This document shows positions 22,776 through 35,023 of a stretch of DNA of 64,000 nucleotides, one piece after another (position 1 is the first letter of the stretch; each line of letters starts with the position of its first letter). A program made the translations under genes and the position numbers. Location of the stretch: positions 226,438,319 to 226,502,318 of the forward strand of contig CM071568.1 in the NCBI GenBank assembly GCA_036426205.1. The letters are read 5' to 3'. The DNA comes from Ascaphus truei (Eukaryota; Chordata; Amphibia; Anura; Ascaphidae). The notes beneath the pieces were generated by a model. It worked only from the letters and a program-made list of their open reading frames with translations, was not told where the DNA came from and searched no databases.

Positions 22776-23150
22776 CAGCTAAACCCCGTTATAACGCGCC
22801 TCGTTATACCGCGATTCGGTTATAACGCGGTTTTCCCGTGGCTCCCGTTTTAAAAAAAAAAAAAATGTTAATTTTTTTTTTTTTACATTTTTTTTTTGCA
22901 CACTGCACACACTGCACACACACTGCTCATTGCTCACACTGCCACACTGCACACACACTGCACACTGCACACACACTGCTCATTGCTCACACTGCCCACA
23001 CTGACACACACTGCACACTGCACACACACTGCTCATTGCTCACACTGCACACACTGACACACTGCACACACACTGCACACACACTGCACACACACTGCAC
23101 ACACACTGCACACACACTGCTCATTGCTCACACTGCACACACTGACATTG
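22776..23150. mobile_element. pogo/Tigger-like element, left end only (copy 1)
   Basis: Starts CAGCTAAACCCCGTTATAACGC directly after a TA (22774-22775), as pogo-type elements do. The first bases recur inverted at 29651-29678. It stops in the CACTG satellite at about 23150, where duplication copy 2 begins, so the right part is missing. Confidence 0.65.
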
Positions 23151-23152
23151 TT
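22896..23152. repeat. CACACTGC / CTCATTGCT satellite, copy 1
   Basis: Composite tandem repeat of CACACACTGCA units with periodic CTCATTGCTCACACTG inserts. Longer version at 27437-28340. The long His/Thr/Cys-rich open frames over it are artefacts of the repeat. Confidence 0.9.
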
Positions 23153-23159
23153 ACAATAT

Positions 23160-26100
23160 AGTATAGCTGGGTCCCTCCTGGTCCCTGTTTGTCCCCTACC
23201 TATACTATAGGCAGCGCACGGGCTGGAGAGTAGGGGGGGGATTCGAGTATCATAGAAGCAGCGGCCGGAGTAGGGAGGTACAAAGCACGAGTGGGAGAAC
23301 TACGACTCCCCAGAGATGCGTAAGGGATGATACGCAGCGCGGCCGCACCAAAGGGCTGATAGATGAATGGCAGTTAGAATTCATAGCAGCTTGATTTCGG
23401 GCAGGATTAGTAGAGTGAGGCTTGAAGGAAGTGACAGTTTGGTGAATCAGAGGCTCTTGTATTTTTAGATCTGCCATATAAGGGCGCTGGCAGTCATAAG
23501 TACAAAAGACATAATTGCTAAACAACCCTAGAGAAGTTTGTGGATTTTACGCTAGCACATTGGATGGTTATTGAAGTGGTGGTAATCCAATACTTTGTAA
23601 AACACACCTAAAGAAGTTTTTGAATCAGTCAACCTTTTACAAAAATAGAGATTTGTCATAATTGACACATTATGCGCTAATCCGTTTTTTAAAACGTCCC
23701 TTTTTATTTTGTTTGGGTTCCTATATCAATAAAATGTATTTATTTTCAACTATAGAGGAGTGTAAATGCTATAGGATCCTTTCTCTCCTCGTTGTTGTGC
23801 ATATTGTTAGAGTTCATACATTCCTTAATTCACAGTGTGCTAAGGCTTCGTACATGGTTCATCTGCACTAACTTGCTAGATGCTTTCGCCCCCCAAACTG
23901 GTAAACGTGCATAACACTACAGATGAATAACGTGATGTTACTCCTATGTTGTGGACTATTAGAGGCCTTATTGGCCTCAATTCTTCTTTACTGAATAAGG
24001 GATCGTCACTCACTTGGTCTGGCTCCAGGGGTTTCTCCTATCAGGACAGGAGACACTTTTCGGGGCTCATGACCTCAGACTTGGGCCCTCTGGGGATTCC
24101 ATAATTCTGGGGACAAATCCTATTTGCCAGGTGCAGGGTATCTCAGACCCCCTTTTCTACCACGACCCTTCATGGGTAAGAGCAGAAAGCATCCACAGCA
24201 ACCTGCACGGTGGGTTTAGCGACGATGATCCTTCGGGTAGGCTAATTTGTTTTAAAAGGAGGGATTTCCTGCCTCGTTCGTTTAGATTATACCTGGGTCG
24301 ATCCATAGGGTCTGATGAACCGACCCTCTCTACGAGGTCCACACCTTGATCTGGTCTTGACTTGTCTAAAAACCTGGGGCCTTATAAATTAGAGTTCTCC
24401 AAGTTGGGAAATTCATGTACCCATGGGGTAAGTCAGACAATCTCAATGAATTTAACCACCGAGGGCCGACGGGGATTAGTGACTAATCAAATGTCTGATA
24501 TATGATAATGTCACCCCACTAATTGCCTTCAGAAGGGCTAACTAGATGCTAATAGGATCTTTCTGGATAATTGATGTCCCTGAATACATTCCCTCTACAC
24601 CTTGTGCAACCTGAATAGGAGTAGAATGGTGGCTTCAACTATTTTAATGAACCAGTTCACAAACAATGGTCTGAACTGTTAGTGGAAGGGAAGACTATTC
24701 ATGGCTAACTAAGACCAGCTCAATCTCTGGGACTATTAGTGCCTGAATATCTGGTATGCCCGTATGGCTTCTTACAACCAGATGATCTCTTTGACGAGGG
24801 CTTATTGGAATGCCAGACTGATAAAGTCATACACCTCTGACTCAGGATCATAGTAGGGTTTATATGCCCTGGTTAGTAGGAGTCAGTGAGACTGGACTGT
24901 AGAGGACATGTGTGAGGGTACAACCAGAGAGAGAGCTTGGGGCAATTTTACCACGGCTTTTTGCTCAGCCGGTCATCATAACAATGCAGGAAAACCAAAA
25001 TAAATAAATCACCATCCCTTTGTCAAAGCTAATATGCAAGAGAGAAACGAATCTCTATGTGGTTGCAACAGAGCTGTTGTAAAGTCCAAAATATAAGATG
25101 AAGCATCATCGGATCCCTTGTAATAACTTTTAGGATGAAATGTGAAATGAGAGGAGTAAAAAGCACTTTGATGCGTTTCCCGCCTCCTGGTGCTTTATCA
25201 TATTGATAAAAGGGAAACACGTAGAGGCTTTTTAGCTCTCTCATGGGCATTGTCACTGAATAAATATTTTTTATTTTTCTAATTTTGATCTGCCTCCAGA
25301 TCTTCCGTTGCAGTGCCTCTGTTATTTCTTTCTACCTCTACTTTGTCAAAGCTAAGTCACTTTCCCAGTCCCTCCGCAGGGCTGAGAGGATACGACCTCT
25401 TTTGAAACCTATACCCTCAAAGTCCAAAGAGGTACTGTAAGCAGGGGCCCTTTTATGTCAGCTCTGGGTCTGGGTTGGAGCCTGTTGAGGGGCAGCCTCT
25501 GGCAAGGTTCCAGTGTTGCTGTGGCTGAAATAGAGGTCTGGGTCCTTAAATAGAAGGCTGGGTCCTGGTATCTGCTAGCAGCACAGTCCGTGCTCAAGAC
25601 AATGTCTTTTCATTCAACACAGTTCTCTGTGCTCAAGAGATCTTGCTGCAGTTCTAGCAGGAGGCTTTTCTACCGTCTGATGAGCAGGTAGAGACTGGGT
25701 AATTGTCGTTAGCTGCAATTAACCAGCTCCTGATGGATTCCTCGACCAATACAGGCTTTCTATTGAAACCTCATTAAGGCGAGTCTTGGTGGGAGTGCGC
25801 ATGTAAGCCACATGCACGTAATCACGCGCGCCTCTAGCTGCAGTGATTGTGCCCTCCAGGTAGACACGATTAGGGGGGAGTGTCAAGAGGGCGTGGCTGT
25901 GATATCACGGAGCGGTTTGTAATGTCCGGTTTTTGATCACTTGGTGGAGCCGAGGACAGAGCGCTTTCTTGATACAGTGGAAATGGTGTGAATTGTGGAA
26001 GTTCCAGGAATCAGTTCCGTAGCTGCATATCATGGAGATCTGGAGGATTCAGTTTTGATTGACTAGCTAAACAGCAGCTTTTGTGATAACAAACTGCAGG

Positions 26101-27430
26101 GACTTACCTGTGTTATATGCACGACTTATAGAAGTAAAATATGCTGGTACAAAAAAAGGGCATACAGTGCCTGTTGATTAGCATTTTTGATAAATCATAA
26201 GCAACTATAGCTATGTATCAAAAAAATGACTACACTATGAAGCCATACTGCAGTTCAGCTACTCATTTATAGGATACAATAGGAGCCTGTGTTTGCTGCT
26301 AAGAAGATAAAATATCAGTATGGGGAGCTTAAATGTTTTGCATTGGCTTTAATTCTACTCTATATATAACAACTCACTGAGTTCTGTTTTTGCAAAATAC
26401 TGTTTATAGTGTATTCAAGGTTGGCAATTTCATCAAGAAGCTTAATTGTTACCAATAGATATTCTACAGGAATTATCTGGCTGCTAGATATCTCTCAGCA
26501 ATTACAAGTATTGTATTCCACCAGGTTTTACTTGAATAAATTTGGCACTTGACACAATAATGTATGGATTTATTTATATGCTATAATACAGAGGTCAAAT
26601 TAGATTACATTCTATACCAGCTGGTGTTGACCAATATCCTATTTTAATTAGGGAGGTTATTCACCAACCCCTCCAGGATAATATGGATACTGTGTGAATT
26701 ATATCAGATGAGGTGCTGGTTGTCACTATACACTCTATTAAAATATTGCATGTGGGGTGTTTAACAGTTACCATTCATAGTACTGTTGTGATGACAATTT
26801 GGGGACGATACACGTTTTTTTTAGTGTTTTATTATAGTCTGTCTTGTTACGTTCATTTCATCAATTGTACATTTAATAAATTGACTAATTTTGTACCACA
26901 CCATGAGTGCCCGTATGGAGTCTCGCTATCCTGTCTATTGGGATTTGCAACCTCTTTTCCGTTGTATAAATGTTACTTGTTACTGATGAAAGTTAATTGT
27001 TTCTGCCAACTTCAGCACTAAATCATCGAAAGTCTTTCCATCAAGATGTTGTAAGTAGTTGTTTACACTACTCCTTTGGAGATTACTGTAATTTTCCCAC
27101 CTTTGCTAGACTTGTGTGTTGGCTGCGCAGACTCATTTTTCTTCAAGGCTTTTTCTTTCCCTGTTCTGGGCTTTCTGTTGTAATGAATAGGGGCACCTGA
27201 ACTTATGGGGACCCAAGTTATTGCTTAATCCTTTATAGCCAGAAGAGCCATCAAAGCAAGGTTTCTCCTCTGGCAGTCAAAGGGTGAATTTACTTATGCA
27301 TGAAGATCACGTTATTAATACAGCTAAACCCCGTTAAACGCGCCTCGTTATACCGCGATTCGGTTTATAACGCGGTTTTCCGTGGCTCCGTTTTAAAAAA
27401 AAAAAAAATGTTAATTTTTTTTTTTTACAT
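23160..27430. repeat. Long tandem duplication B, copy 2
   Basis: Repeats 18583-22900 with scattered one-base insertions and deletions. Includes the LTR-like start, the hairpin (25146-25243) and the pogo-like left end (27321). No genes. Confidence 0.88.
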
Positions 27431-27436
27431 TTTTTT

Positions 27437-28340
27437 TGCACATAGCACACACTGCACACACACTGCTCATTGCTCACCACTGCAACACTGCACACAACAC
27501 TGCAACTGCACACACACTGTCATTGCTCACACTGCCCACACTGACACACACTGCACAATGCACACACATGCTCATTGCTACACTGCACACACTGACCACT
27601 GCAACACACTGCACACCACACTGCACACACTGCACACAACACTGCAACACACATGTCATTGCTCACACTGCACCACACTGACACAATGCACACACATGCT
27701 CATTGCTCACACTGCACACACTGACACACTGCACACACAATGCTCATTGCTCACACTGCACACCTGCCACACTGCACCACCAGCACACACTGCTCATTGC
27801 TCACACTGCACACACACGCTCATTGCTCACACATGCACCACACACTGCACACTGCACACACAAGCTCATTGCTCAACTGCACACACACTGTACACTGCAC
27901 ACACACTCCTCTTTGCTCACACTGCACACACTGACACACTGTCATTGCTCACACTGACAGACCATGCACACTGCTCACAATGCACAACACGCACACACTG
28001 ACACACACTGCACAGACACTGCACAGACACTGCACACACTGATACACTGCTCATTGCTCACACTGACACACACTGCACACTGCTCACACTGACACACACT
28101 GCACACACACTGACAACACACTGCACAGACACTGCTCATTGCTCACACTGCACACACTGCAAAGACAATGCTCATTGCTCACACTGCACACACTGACACA
28201 CTGCTCATTGCTCCACTGACACAACATGCACACTGCTCACACTGACACACACTGCACACTGCACACACACTGCTCAAATGACACACACACTGACACACAC
28301 TGCACAGACACTGCTCATTGCTCACACAGCTCTCACAATA
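27437..28340. repeat. CACACTGC / CTCATTGCT satellite, copy 2
   Basis: About 900 bases of the same composite repeat as 22896-23152, with irregular dropped bases. Unit variants include CACTGCACACACACTG and TGCTCATTGCTCAC. Confidence 0.93.
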
Positions 28341-28343
28341 CAC

Positions 28344-28785
28344 TCACATGTCAGCAGCCCACCCCCCCCTCACATGTCAGCAGCCCACCCCCTCTTCACA
28401 TGTAGAAGCCACCCCCCCCTCCACATGTCAGCAGCCACACCCCCCCCTCTCACATGTCAGCAGCCCACCCCCCCTCTCACGTGTCAGAGCCCCCCCCACC
28501 CTCACATGTCAGGCAGCCCACCCCACCCCCAACTCTCACATGTCAGCAGCCCACCCCAACCCCCTCTCACATGTCAGCAGCCCACCCCACCCCCCTTCTA
28601 CACACCCCAGTCAGCCGCCCACCCCCACCCCCCCTCACATGTCAGCAGCCCACCCACCCCCCCTCTCACATTCAGCAGCCCACCCCCCACCCCCCACATC
28701 ACATTGTCAGCAGCCCACCCCACCCCCCCTCTCACATGTCAGCAGCCCACCAGCCCGTTTTTCACATGTCAGCAGCCCACCAGCC
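28344..28785. repeat. CACATGTCAGCAGCCCACC minisatellite
   Basis: About 14-16 units of roughly 27 bases, each CACATGTCAGCAGCCCACC followed by a variable C-run and CTCT. Length variation is almost entirely in the C-run. Sits immediately after the CACTG satellite inside the pogo-like element. Confidence 0.93.
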
Positions 28786-29290
28786 CGGTGGAGGTTGGAA
28801 TAATGACATCACCCGCAGGGGGCGGAGAGCGGACGGCTTGATTGACAAGAAGAGGGCTGTGGGCGGGGCGACTGAATGAGGCCAGGCAGTAAGAGTGCCC
28901 GGATGTGGGATGCTTGTTCTGCAGTCATTGGTGCCATATAGGAGGAGGTAAGTGGGCGTGGCTTGCATCCTTTACCCCCCTTTGTCTCTATGGCAACTCC
29001 TCCTGCCCGGGTGATTTGCAGTGCAGGGTGGGCGGAGGTGAGTCAGAGCCGGGCGTGGTGGACCCGGCCGGGGAGGGGGAGCCTCGCGCTCCGGGACCCT
29101 CTCCCAGCCTCTCCTCCCCACCCCTCTCCCTCCTTCCCGCCGCTCACCAGGACTCAGTGACCGGAGCTGCAGCTAACCCAAGTCCCGCAGGCTGTGCGAG
29201 GTGCTGGTATCTGTCACACCCTCCCTGACCCCGCACAGCGGCTCTGATGCTGGGCGTAGCGGTGATGACGAACAGGTAGGGGACCCTGCA
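28786..29290 (+). other. CpG-rich block with exon-like end, possible captured gene fragment
   Basis: GC- and CpG-rich sequence with GGGCGGGG and GTGGGCGTGGC boxes (Sp1/KLF-like), then an ATG at 29246 opening MLGVAVMTN up to a splice-donor-like AACAG/GTAGGG at 29276. This looks like a promoter plus first exon. I cannot name a gene. It may be a host promoter captured by the transposon, or only a CpG-rich filler. Confidence 0.3.
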
Positions 29291-29343
29291 TTAAAGCCTG
29301 AGAGAGATTAGTGTCTCCTCACCCTGCCCACCCCTTCTCACCA

Positions 29344-29462
29344 TCACACACACACACACTCACACTCACACACTCTGTCTCTCTCTCTCTCACACACGCA
29401 CGCACACACACACTCTGTCTCTCTCTCTCTCACACACACACGCACGCACACACACACACGCT
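29344..29462. repeat. CA / CTCT microsatellite
   Basis: Alternating (CA)n and (CT)n tracts with two CTCTGTCTCTCTCTCTCTC segments. Confidence 0.92.
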
Positions 29463-29680
29463 GGGAGGACACAGACACGTGCAAAACCAGGGGGCTGAGA
29501 GGGAGGACGGATGAATCGCCGCCATTTTTTAATTTTTTTTTATTTATTTAACTTCCTTCCCTCCTCACACCCGATCAGGAGCGCGGCGGCCATTTTTTTT
29601 TAAATTAGCGCGACCCCGTTACTAACGCGGTGGACTCGGGGTGGACCCCGAGCACCGCGTTATAACGGGGTTTAGCTGTA

Positions 29681-30520
29681 GTATCTTCTTTTGCACCAGC
29701 CTTATAAAGTAACAGATCGTCTTGTACTCCCCACTGTCTACATTTGTGTTAAATTATCCATACATATATTTATATCACATCTGTATTTAATTGTTTCTCT
29801 TTAGTTTTAGTTAATTAAGGCAGTTTATTTGAATGAATATATTTAGTATGAATTCAGTTTTCTCTTTTCCTTTCTGTCTCTTTCCGATTGCATCTTGAGG
29901 TATAAAAGATACATGTTACCCCTTACTAAGATGTACAAAAAGTGGTAACAGTATTTCAGGCTGGGAATCCCTGTACTAAAGCCACCTCGGGGTCTCCAGC
30001 CACCTCTGCACGTTGTCTCTGGTCGTTTTTCGTTGCTTTTTTAAGACATCAACTACTATTTTATTTTATTTCTGTAAGAAAAAGTCAAAACACAAACTAT
30101 CTACTACTAAAGAGAATATGTATAGGTTCCTGTGCAGTAGGTGGTTGCACGTAGAAGCAACGACAGGAGACTTGTGTTTAGAAAAGTAAACGTAGGCTTT
30201 TGTTCAGCAACAAAAACATAAAGCTTTTTCATCAACCCAGTCTGTGTACATAACAAAACACATGAACACGTATTAAGCCCAGTGTTCCTCGCCAGCTCAG
30301 ACACAGTCCAAGTTGTTATTAACAGGCTTGCCTTTGTTACAGTCCCCCTGTTTGCGGGTAGCTAGCGCTACCCACGGCTGAAGTCTGTCCCTTCACTCCC
30401 TCTCAAGATGAAATCGGCATTTCCATTCTTCTTGCCTGGCCTTTGTCGTATCTCGAAGGAGAATGGCTGGAGGGACAGGTTTCACTTGGTCAACCTGCGG
30501 TTGGTGTCCTTTATAGTGCT
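29681..30520. other. Unclassified flank and Gypsy 3-prime sequence
   Basis: 29681-30100 shows nothing recognisable. 30100-30520 continues the Gypsy remnant's strand without readable frame. Confidence 0.3.
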
Positions 30521-31205
30521 CAACCACTTGAGTCAGTGACCAAGACAAAGTGGACCCAGGCCAGATAGTGCCTCAATGCCTCAATTGCCCACTTGAGTGC
30601 CAAGGCCTCCTTTTCAATGGTGGTATACTGAACCTCCCTGGGAAACATCAGACTCAGCAATGGAATCGGGTGTTCTACCCCGTCAAAGTCCTGCGATAAA
30701 ACTGCTCCTAGGCCTATAATAGACGCATCTGTCTGAACGATGAAGGTCTTTTAAAAGTAGGACTTTGAAGAGCGGGGGCTTCCGACAAGCATTTTTCGAT
30801 CTCCTCAAATGCCACTGGCACTTTTCCATCCAGACTACCCAGATAGGGGGCAATTTTTTTTGTGAGGTCCGCCAGGGCCCTTGTAATCATGGAGTAGTGT
30901 GGGATAAACCTCCGGTTATAGCCTGCTAGCAGTGTCTTTGTCTGTTGAATGGGAGCTCCTCTCAGGACATTTATCTTGCTGACTAATAGTCTTATTCTGC
31001 CACCTCCCGCGGCATAACCAAAGTTTTTTGTTACCGCCTTTCCCAAGGTGCATTTCTTTGGGTTTGCGATCATGCCCTCCTCTCTTAACGACCAGAGAAC
31101 TGCCTTCAGTCTATTCTTATGAGACCACCAGTGTTTGCTGAATATGATGATATTGTCAAGATATGCAAATGCATAAGCCTTATGGGGATGCAACACCCTG
31201 TCCAT
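30521..31205 (-). pseudogene. Ty3/Gypsy pol fragment: reverse transcriptase end and RNase H
   Basis: The minus-strand frame from 31205 begins inside the RT palm: MDRVLHPHKAYAFAYLDNIIIFS. The YLDD catalytic box is changed to YLDN. It continues through the RT connection region (NPKKCTLG, then LLAGYNRRFIP) to about 30750, where a frameshift moves the reading into the RNase H domain with TDASIIGLGAVLSQ and YTTIEKEALALKWAIEALRHYL, ending at a stop near 30521. This is the canonical Gypsy order, RT then RNase H. It is 5-prime truncated at 31206 by other sequence. Loss of a catalytic Asp and the frameshift make it inactive. Confidence 0.85.
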
Positions 31206-31814
31206 TTAACGTTAGGTTAATCATAACGCCTATGCACTAAAGCAAAAAACCTTATGTTAACCTATGGTTAATCATTGAAATAGTATCGAAATAATTTTAT
31301 ATGGACGTTAGTGTTACTCATATGCAAATGTTATGCTAATGAATCGTAATCCTAACATCACAGATGCACCAAAGTTCGTTAATGTTTGTGTAGGTAAATA
31401 AGTCACACAAACAACGTATGTAAAGACAAAAAAAGTTGCAGCTGAAATCGTGCAAAATCATTAATGTTTAAAACATCATTAGGTTTTCTATTGTTTATTG
31501 GTGATGCAGGATGGAGTTGCCGGACTTATCATCATCAGTAACATATTTGCGTGTAACTATGTGTGTACAATTACATACCAAGCGTTTTTGATAATGACTA
31601 CAAAGAAACAGTCATTGTGATTTTAGGATTGCAAGCACTGATTGTAAAATAACGGAATATGTAAACATTACATGTCACATTGACACTTGTAGGGAAACAA
31701 AAATTCTTATAATACAACATAGGTAAACAAAAAAAATATATTAATTATAACACATTTATCTGTTTCTTTTCCTTCCAGAGCAAGGCACAGGCATAATGAC
31801 GGTAGGGGTACTAG

Positions 31815-32150
31815 TTGAGTAGGTGGAGGAGAGGAGTGAACATCAGAAACAAAACATCAGATGTTGGCAATGATCCGCTGGAGACTGCTGGTGTGGACAA
31901 TATGGAGTTGCTTTGCATGTCCCCTGTGGCTTGCTGCACAGCCCATGTCACTGATGACACCGGTCAGCAGAGCCAGACTGTTGGTTATATTGGTGTGCAG
32001 AATGATAAATTCTTACCAACTGTTGCTGATAACTTCATCATTTTGCTCTTTACAATGTCTGCCTACAGGAGCTGGAGGAGGCACCGGTGTAGCAGCAGTG
32101 GAAAAAGCTGGAGGAGGCACCGCTGTAGCAGTAGAAAGAGCTGTTAACTA
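31815..32150 (+). other. Plus-strand exon-like ORF in the Harbinger-like element
   Basis: A short frame ends in a Gly/Ala/Val-rich repeat (GAGGGTGVAAVEKA, then a near repeat GGGTAVAVERA) and is preceded by an acceptor-like CTGCCTACAG at about 32067. The two similar 33-base units are directly visible. Function unknown. It might be a transposon exon. Confidence 0.25.
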
Positions 32151-32490
32151 AGGCTGCGCTTATAGTTCTGGCTACGGCGCCGCCGCGTCCAAACAAGTTA
32201 ATGCAATCCGTCGCGTTTGCCTATAGTGTGCATGACCGGGGTGGCGCGACGGAGCGACACAGCGATCAAAATCATTGAAGTCAATGAAAATTGATTTTTC
32301 CAGCGACTGCTGCGTGACGTCAGATGGCACGTGAGCGGTTCCGCCAATGAAGTCGAACTGCTCACGGTCACGCTCTCTGGTCGCCATCTCTTGTCTCCTA
32401 CACTATAGGAAGAAATCGCTATGACAACGGTGAATGATGACGTCACGCGGTCGAGTCACCATCGCCGGGACTATAAGCTTAGCCTAAGCA
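32151..32490. mobile_element. MITE with imperfect terminal inverted repeats
   Basis: Left end TAAGGCTGCGCTTATAGT and right end ACTATAAGCTTAGCC (32471-32485) are imperfect inverted repeats; GC-rich subterminal sequence such as GGCGCCGCCGCG and CACGCGGTCGAG lies within. About 340 bases, no ORF. Superfamily not assignable from this copy. Confidence 0.55.
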
Positions 32491-32519
32491 GTGTGCTCCG
32501 AGGCTTTGTTGGAGACAAT

Positions 32520-32660
32520 ACAGAACAAAGCTCAGTGCCGATCCGAGCAGGAGATTTGAACTTGCACTTCTCCAAATAGCATCCCTGAGGTCTTGAGAGA
32601 CCGCAACCTCTGTGTTCATCGAAGTACCCCTCGGGAAGCCTACCGAAGCGGAACCCAGCA
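32520..32660 (-). repeat. tRNA-like SINE head
   Basis: On the minus strand AGTTCAAATCTCC fits an RNA polymerase III B box (GTTCRANNC), with a CCTCAGGGATGCT A-box-like stretch upstream. No complete cloverleaf, so this is a tRNA-derived repeat and not a tRNA gene. Confidence 0.35.
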
Positions 32661-32767
32661 CCTTACTACTGTAGCTAGGATTCCCCGTAAGCCCTGTTTT
32701 GATGAGTTTGAGGTCTTTTTCGTGTATTTGTGCTGTGCCTGTTGTCTCCGATCAAAATAAATTTGCT

Positions 32768-33238
32768 TTATGTAACTTTTTTGTTCTGTCTGTTGCTTGA
32801 TCCTGGTGAATTGTCCTGGTCTCCCGTTACATCCATCATTATAGCAAAGCCAAAAACCTGAGCTGTCGAGAGGATTTCCATCATTCTTCTCTCATATGAG
32901 GACAAATTTAGCTCTGCCGATGGTCCCTGTTCTGTGTGTCTAGTTTCAGCAGCATAGTCAGCCAGCTTCTATTTAAACTTTCACATGCCATCTGCTCACC
33001 GCTTTTTGAGCATATCAACTGTGCGAACAGCATCCCCTTGTGCATTTAAATCCTGCAGACTTTGGTGCCAAATGCGTTTTTATACTGCTGTGTTGGTTTT
33101 GTATCACAGTTCACCTAATAGTTTGGGACGATTATCAACTATCCCATTAATTAGTATATTCAATTCAGTATCAGTGAACTTGATACTCCCAAGCATAGAG
33201 GCTTTAGCAGAAGCAGAGCTAGATGCCTCTTTAGCCAT
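32768..33238 (-). pseudogene. Myb/SANT-like DNA-binding protein of a Harbinger element
   Basis: From the ATG at 33238 one reading frame of 157 codons runs to a natural-looking stop at 32768, but carries five in-frame stops. It starts MAKEASSSASAKASM, then KFTDTELNILINGIVDN, and continues as IWHQSLQDLNAQGDAVRTVDMLKKR, the pattern of Myb/SANT-like domains in PIF/Harbinger companion proteins (tryptophan, asparagine-alanine, RT and LKKR positions). A second half has YERRMMEIL. Since frame is kept throughout, decay has been by point mutation, and each stop can be explained by a single C-to-T or G-to-A change. In intact elements this protein binds the terminal repeats and helps nuclear import of the transposase. 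Confidence 0.72.
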
Positions 33239-33660
33239 GTGATTATCGCTAGCATAAAACAGTCTTACAAACTGTTAGGTGTGTATTTATTTGAAATTTT
33301 GTGTGAAAATGAGTGTTATGTTTAGGTAATGCACATGCGCAATGTGGTTGGAACGCGATTAGTTTCTTAATTGGAACGCAAATTCTGGTTTGTCACTGTC
33401 AATGCACATGTGCATTGTATTGGTTATCGCTACTGCATTTGCCAATAGGATCAAGGCTCACTTTGTGTATGCACTATACAAAACATTGAGATAATTATGC
33501 TAATGCTTTTGGTCACAGATGTTATTTTTGCATCTCAGTGGATACCCATTAAACTCAGAAAAAATAACGTCTGTGGCATAACGTCTGTGGCTATTTCAGA
33601 TAGCCTAACGTTATCTTCCCTGATTTAACAGAGCTTAGTGCATCTGGGCCTATAATCTTT

Positions 33661-35023
<1,363 letters not shown>

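Larger units (their letters stand above)
18583..23150. repeat. Long tandem duplication B, copy 1 (partner starts about 23160)
   Basis: Sequence from TGTATAGCCTGGGTCC onward is repeated from 23160 in the same order, up to and into the CACTG satellite. Distances from the start to the pogo-like left end are 4193 here and 4161 in copy 2, the difference being scattered short indels. The junction between copies falls just after the satellite, a typical place for assembly failure. Confidence 0.88.
27321..29678. mobile_element. Non-autonomous pogo/Tigger-like element, complete
   Basis: Both ends are present: CAGCTAAACCCCGTTA at the left and TAACGGGGTTTAGCTG at the right (29663-29678), each next to a TA dinucleotide (27319-27320 and 29679-29680). 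TA target duplication and an end starting CAG..ACCCCG are hallmarks of pogo/Tigger. GTTATAACGCGG-type subterminal repeats follow at both ends. The 2.36-kb interior has no transposase; it holds two minisatellites, a CpG-rich exon-like block and a CA/CT microsatellite. Confidence 0.75.
31225..33652. mobile_element. Harbinger-like DNA transposon with Myb-like pseudogene
   Basis: Ends GCCTATGCACTAAAGC (from 31228) and, inverted at the right, GGCCCAGATGCACTAAGC (to 33650) share the ATGCACTAA core. That core also occurs in the terminal repeat of the 8653-12355 element, suggesting one superfamily. The minus strand encodes a broken Myb/SANT-like protein, the usual partner gene of Harbinger transposases. 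The transposase itself was not found: the left third contains other inserts or is deleted. A MITE and a tRNA-like SINE lie inside. Confidence 0.55.

Noticed and set aside
27300..28001. Long His/Thr/Cys-rich open frames over the CACTG satellite
   Set aside because: They are stop-free translations of a tandem repeat, present in several frames on the same DNA.
28344..28785. Possible CRISPR array (regular repeats with spacers)
   Set aside because: The spacers are only variable C-runs, not unique sequences, and the setting is a vertebrate transposon.
28278..28879. Pro/Ser/Ala/His-rich frames of up to 187 codons
   Set aside because: They translate the CACATGTCAGCAGCCCACC minisatellite and overlap in several frames.
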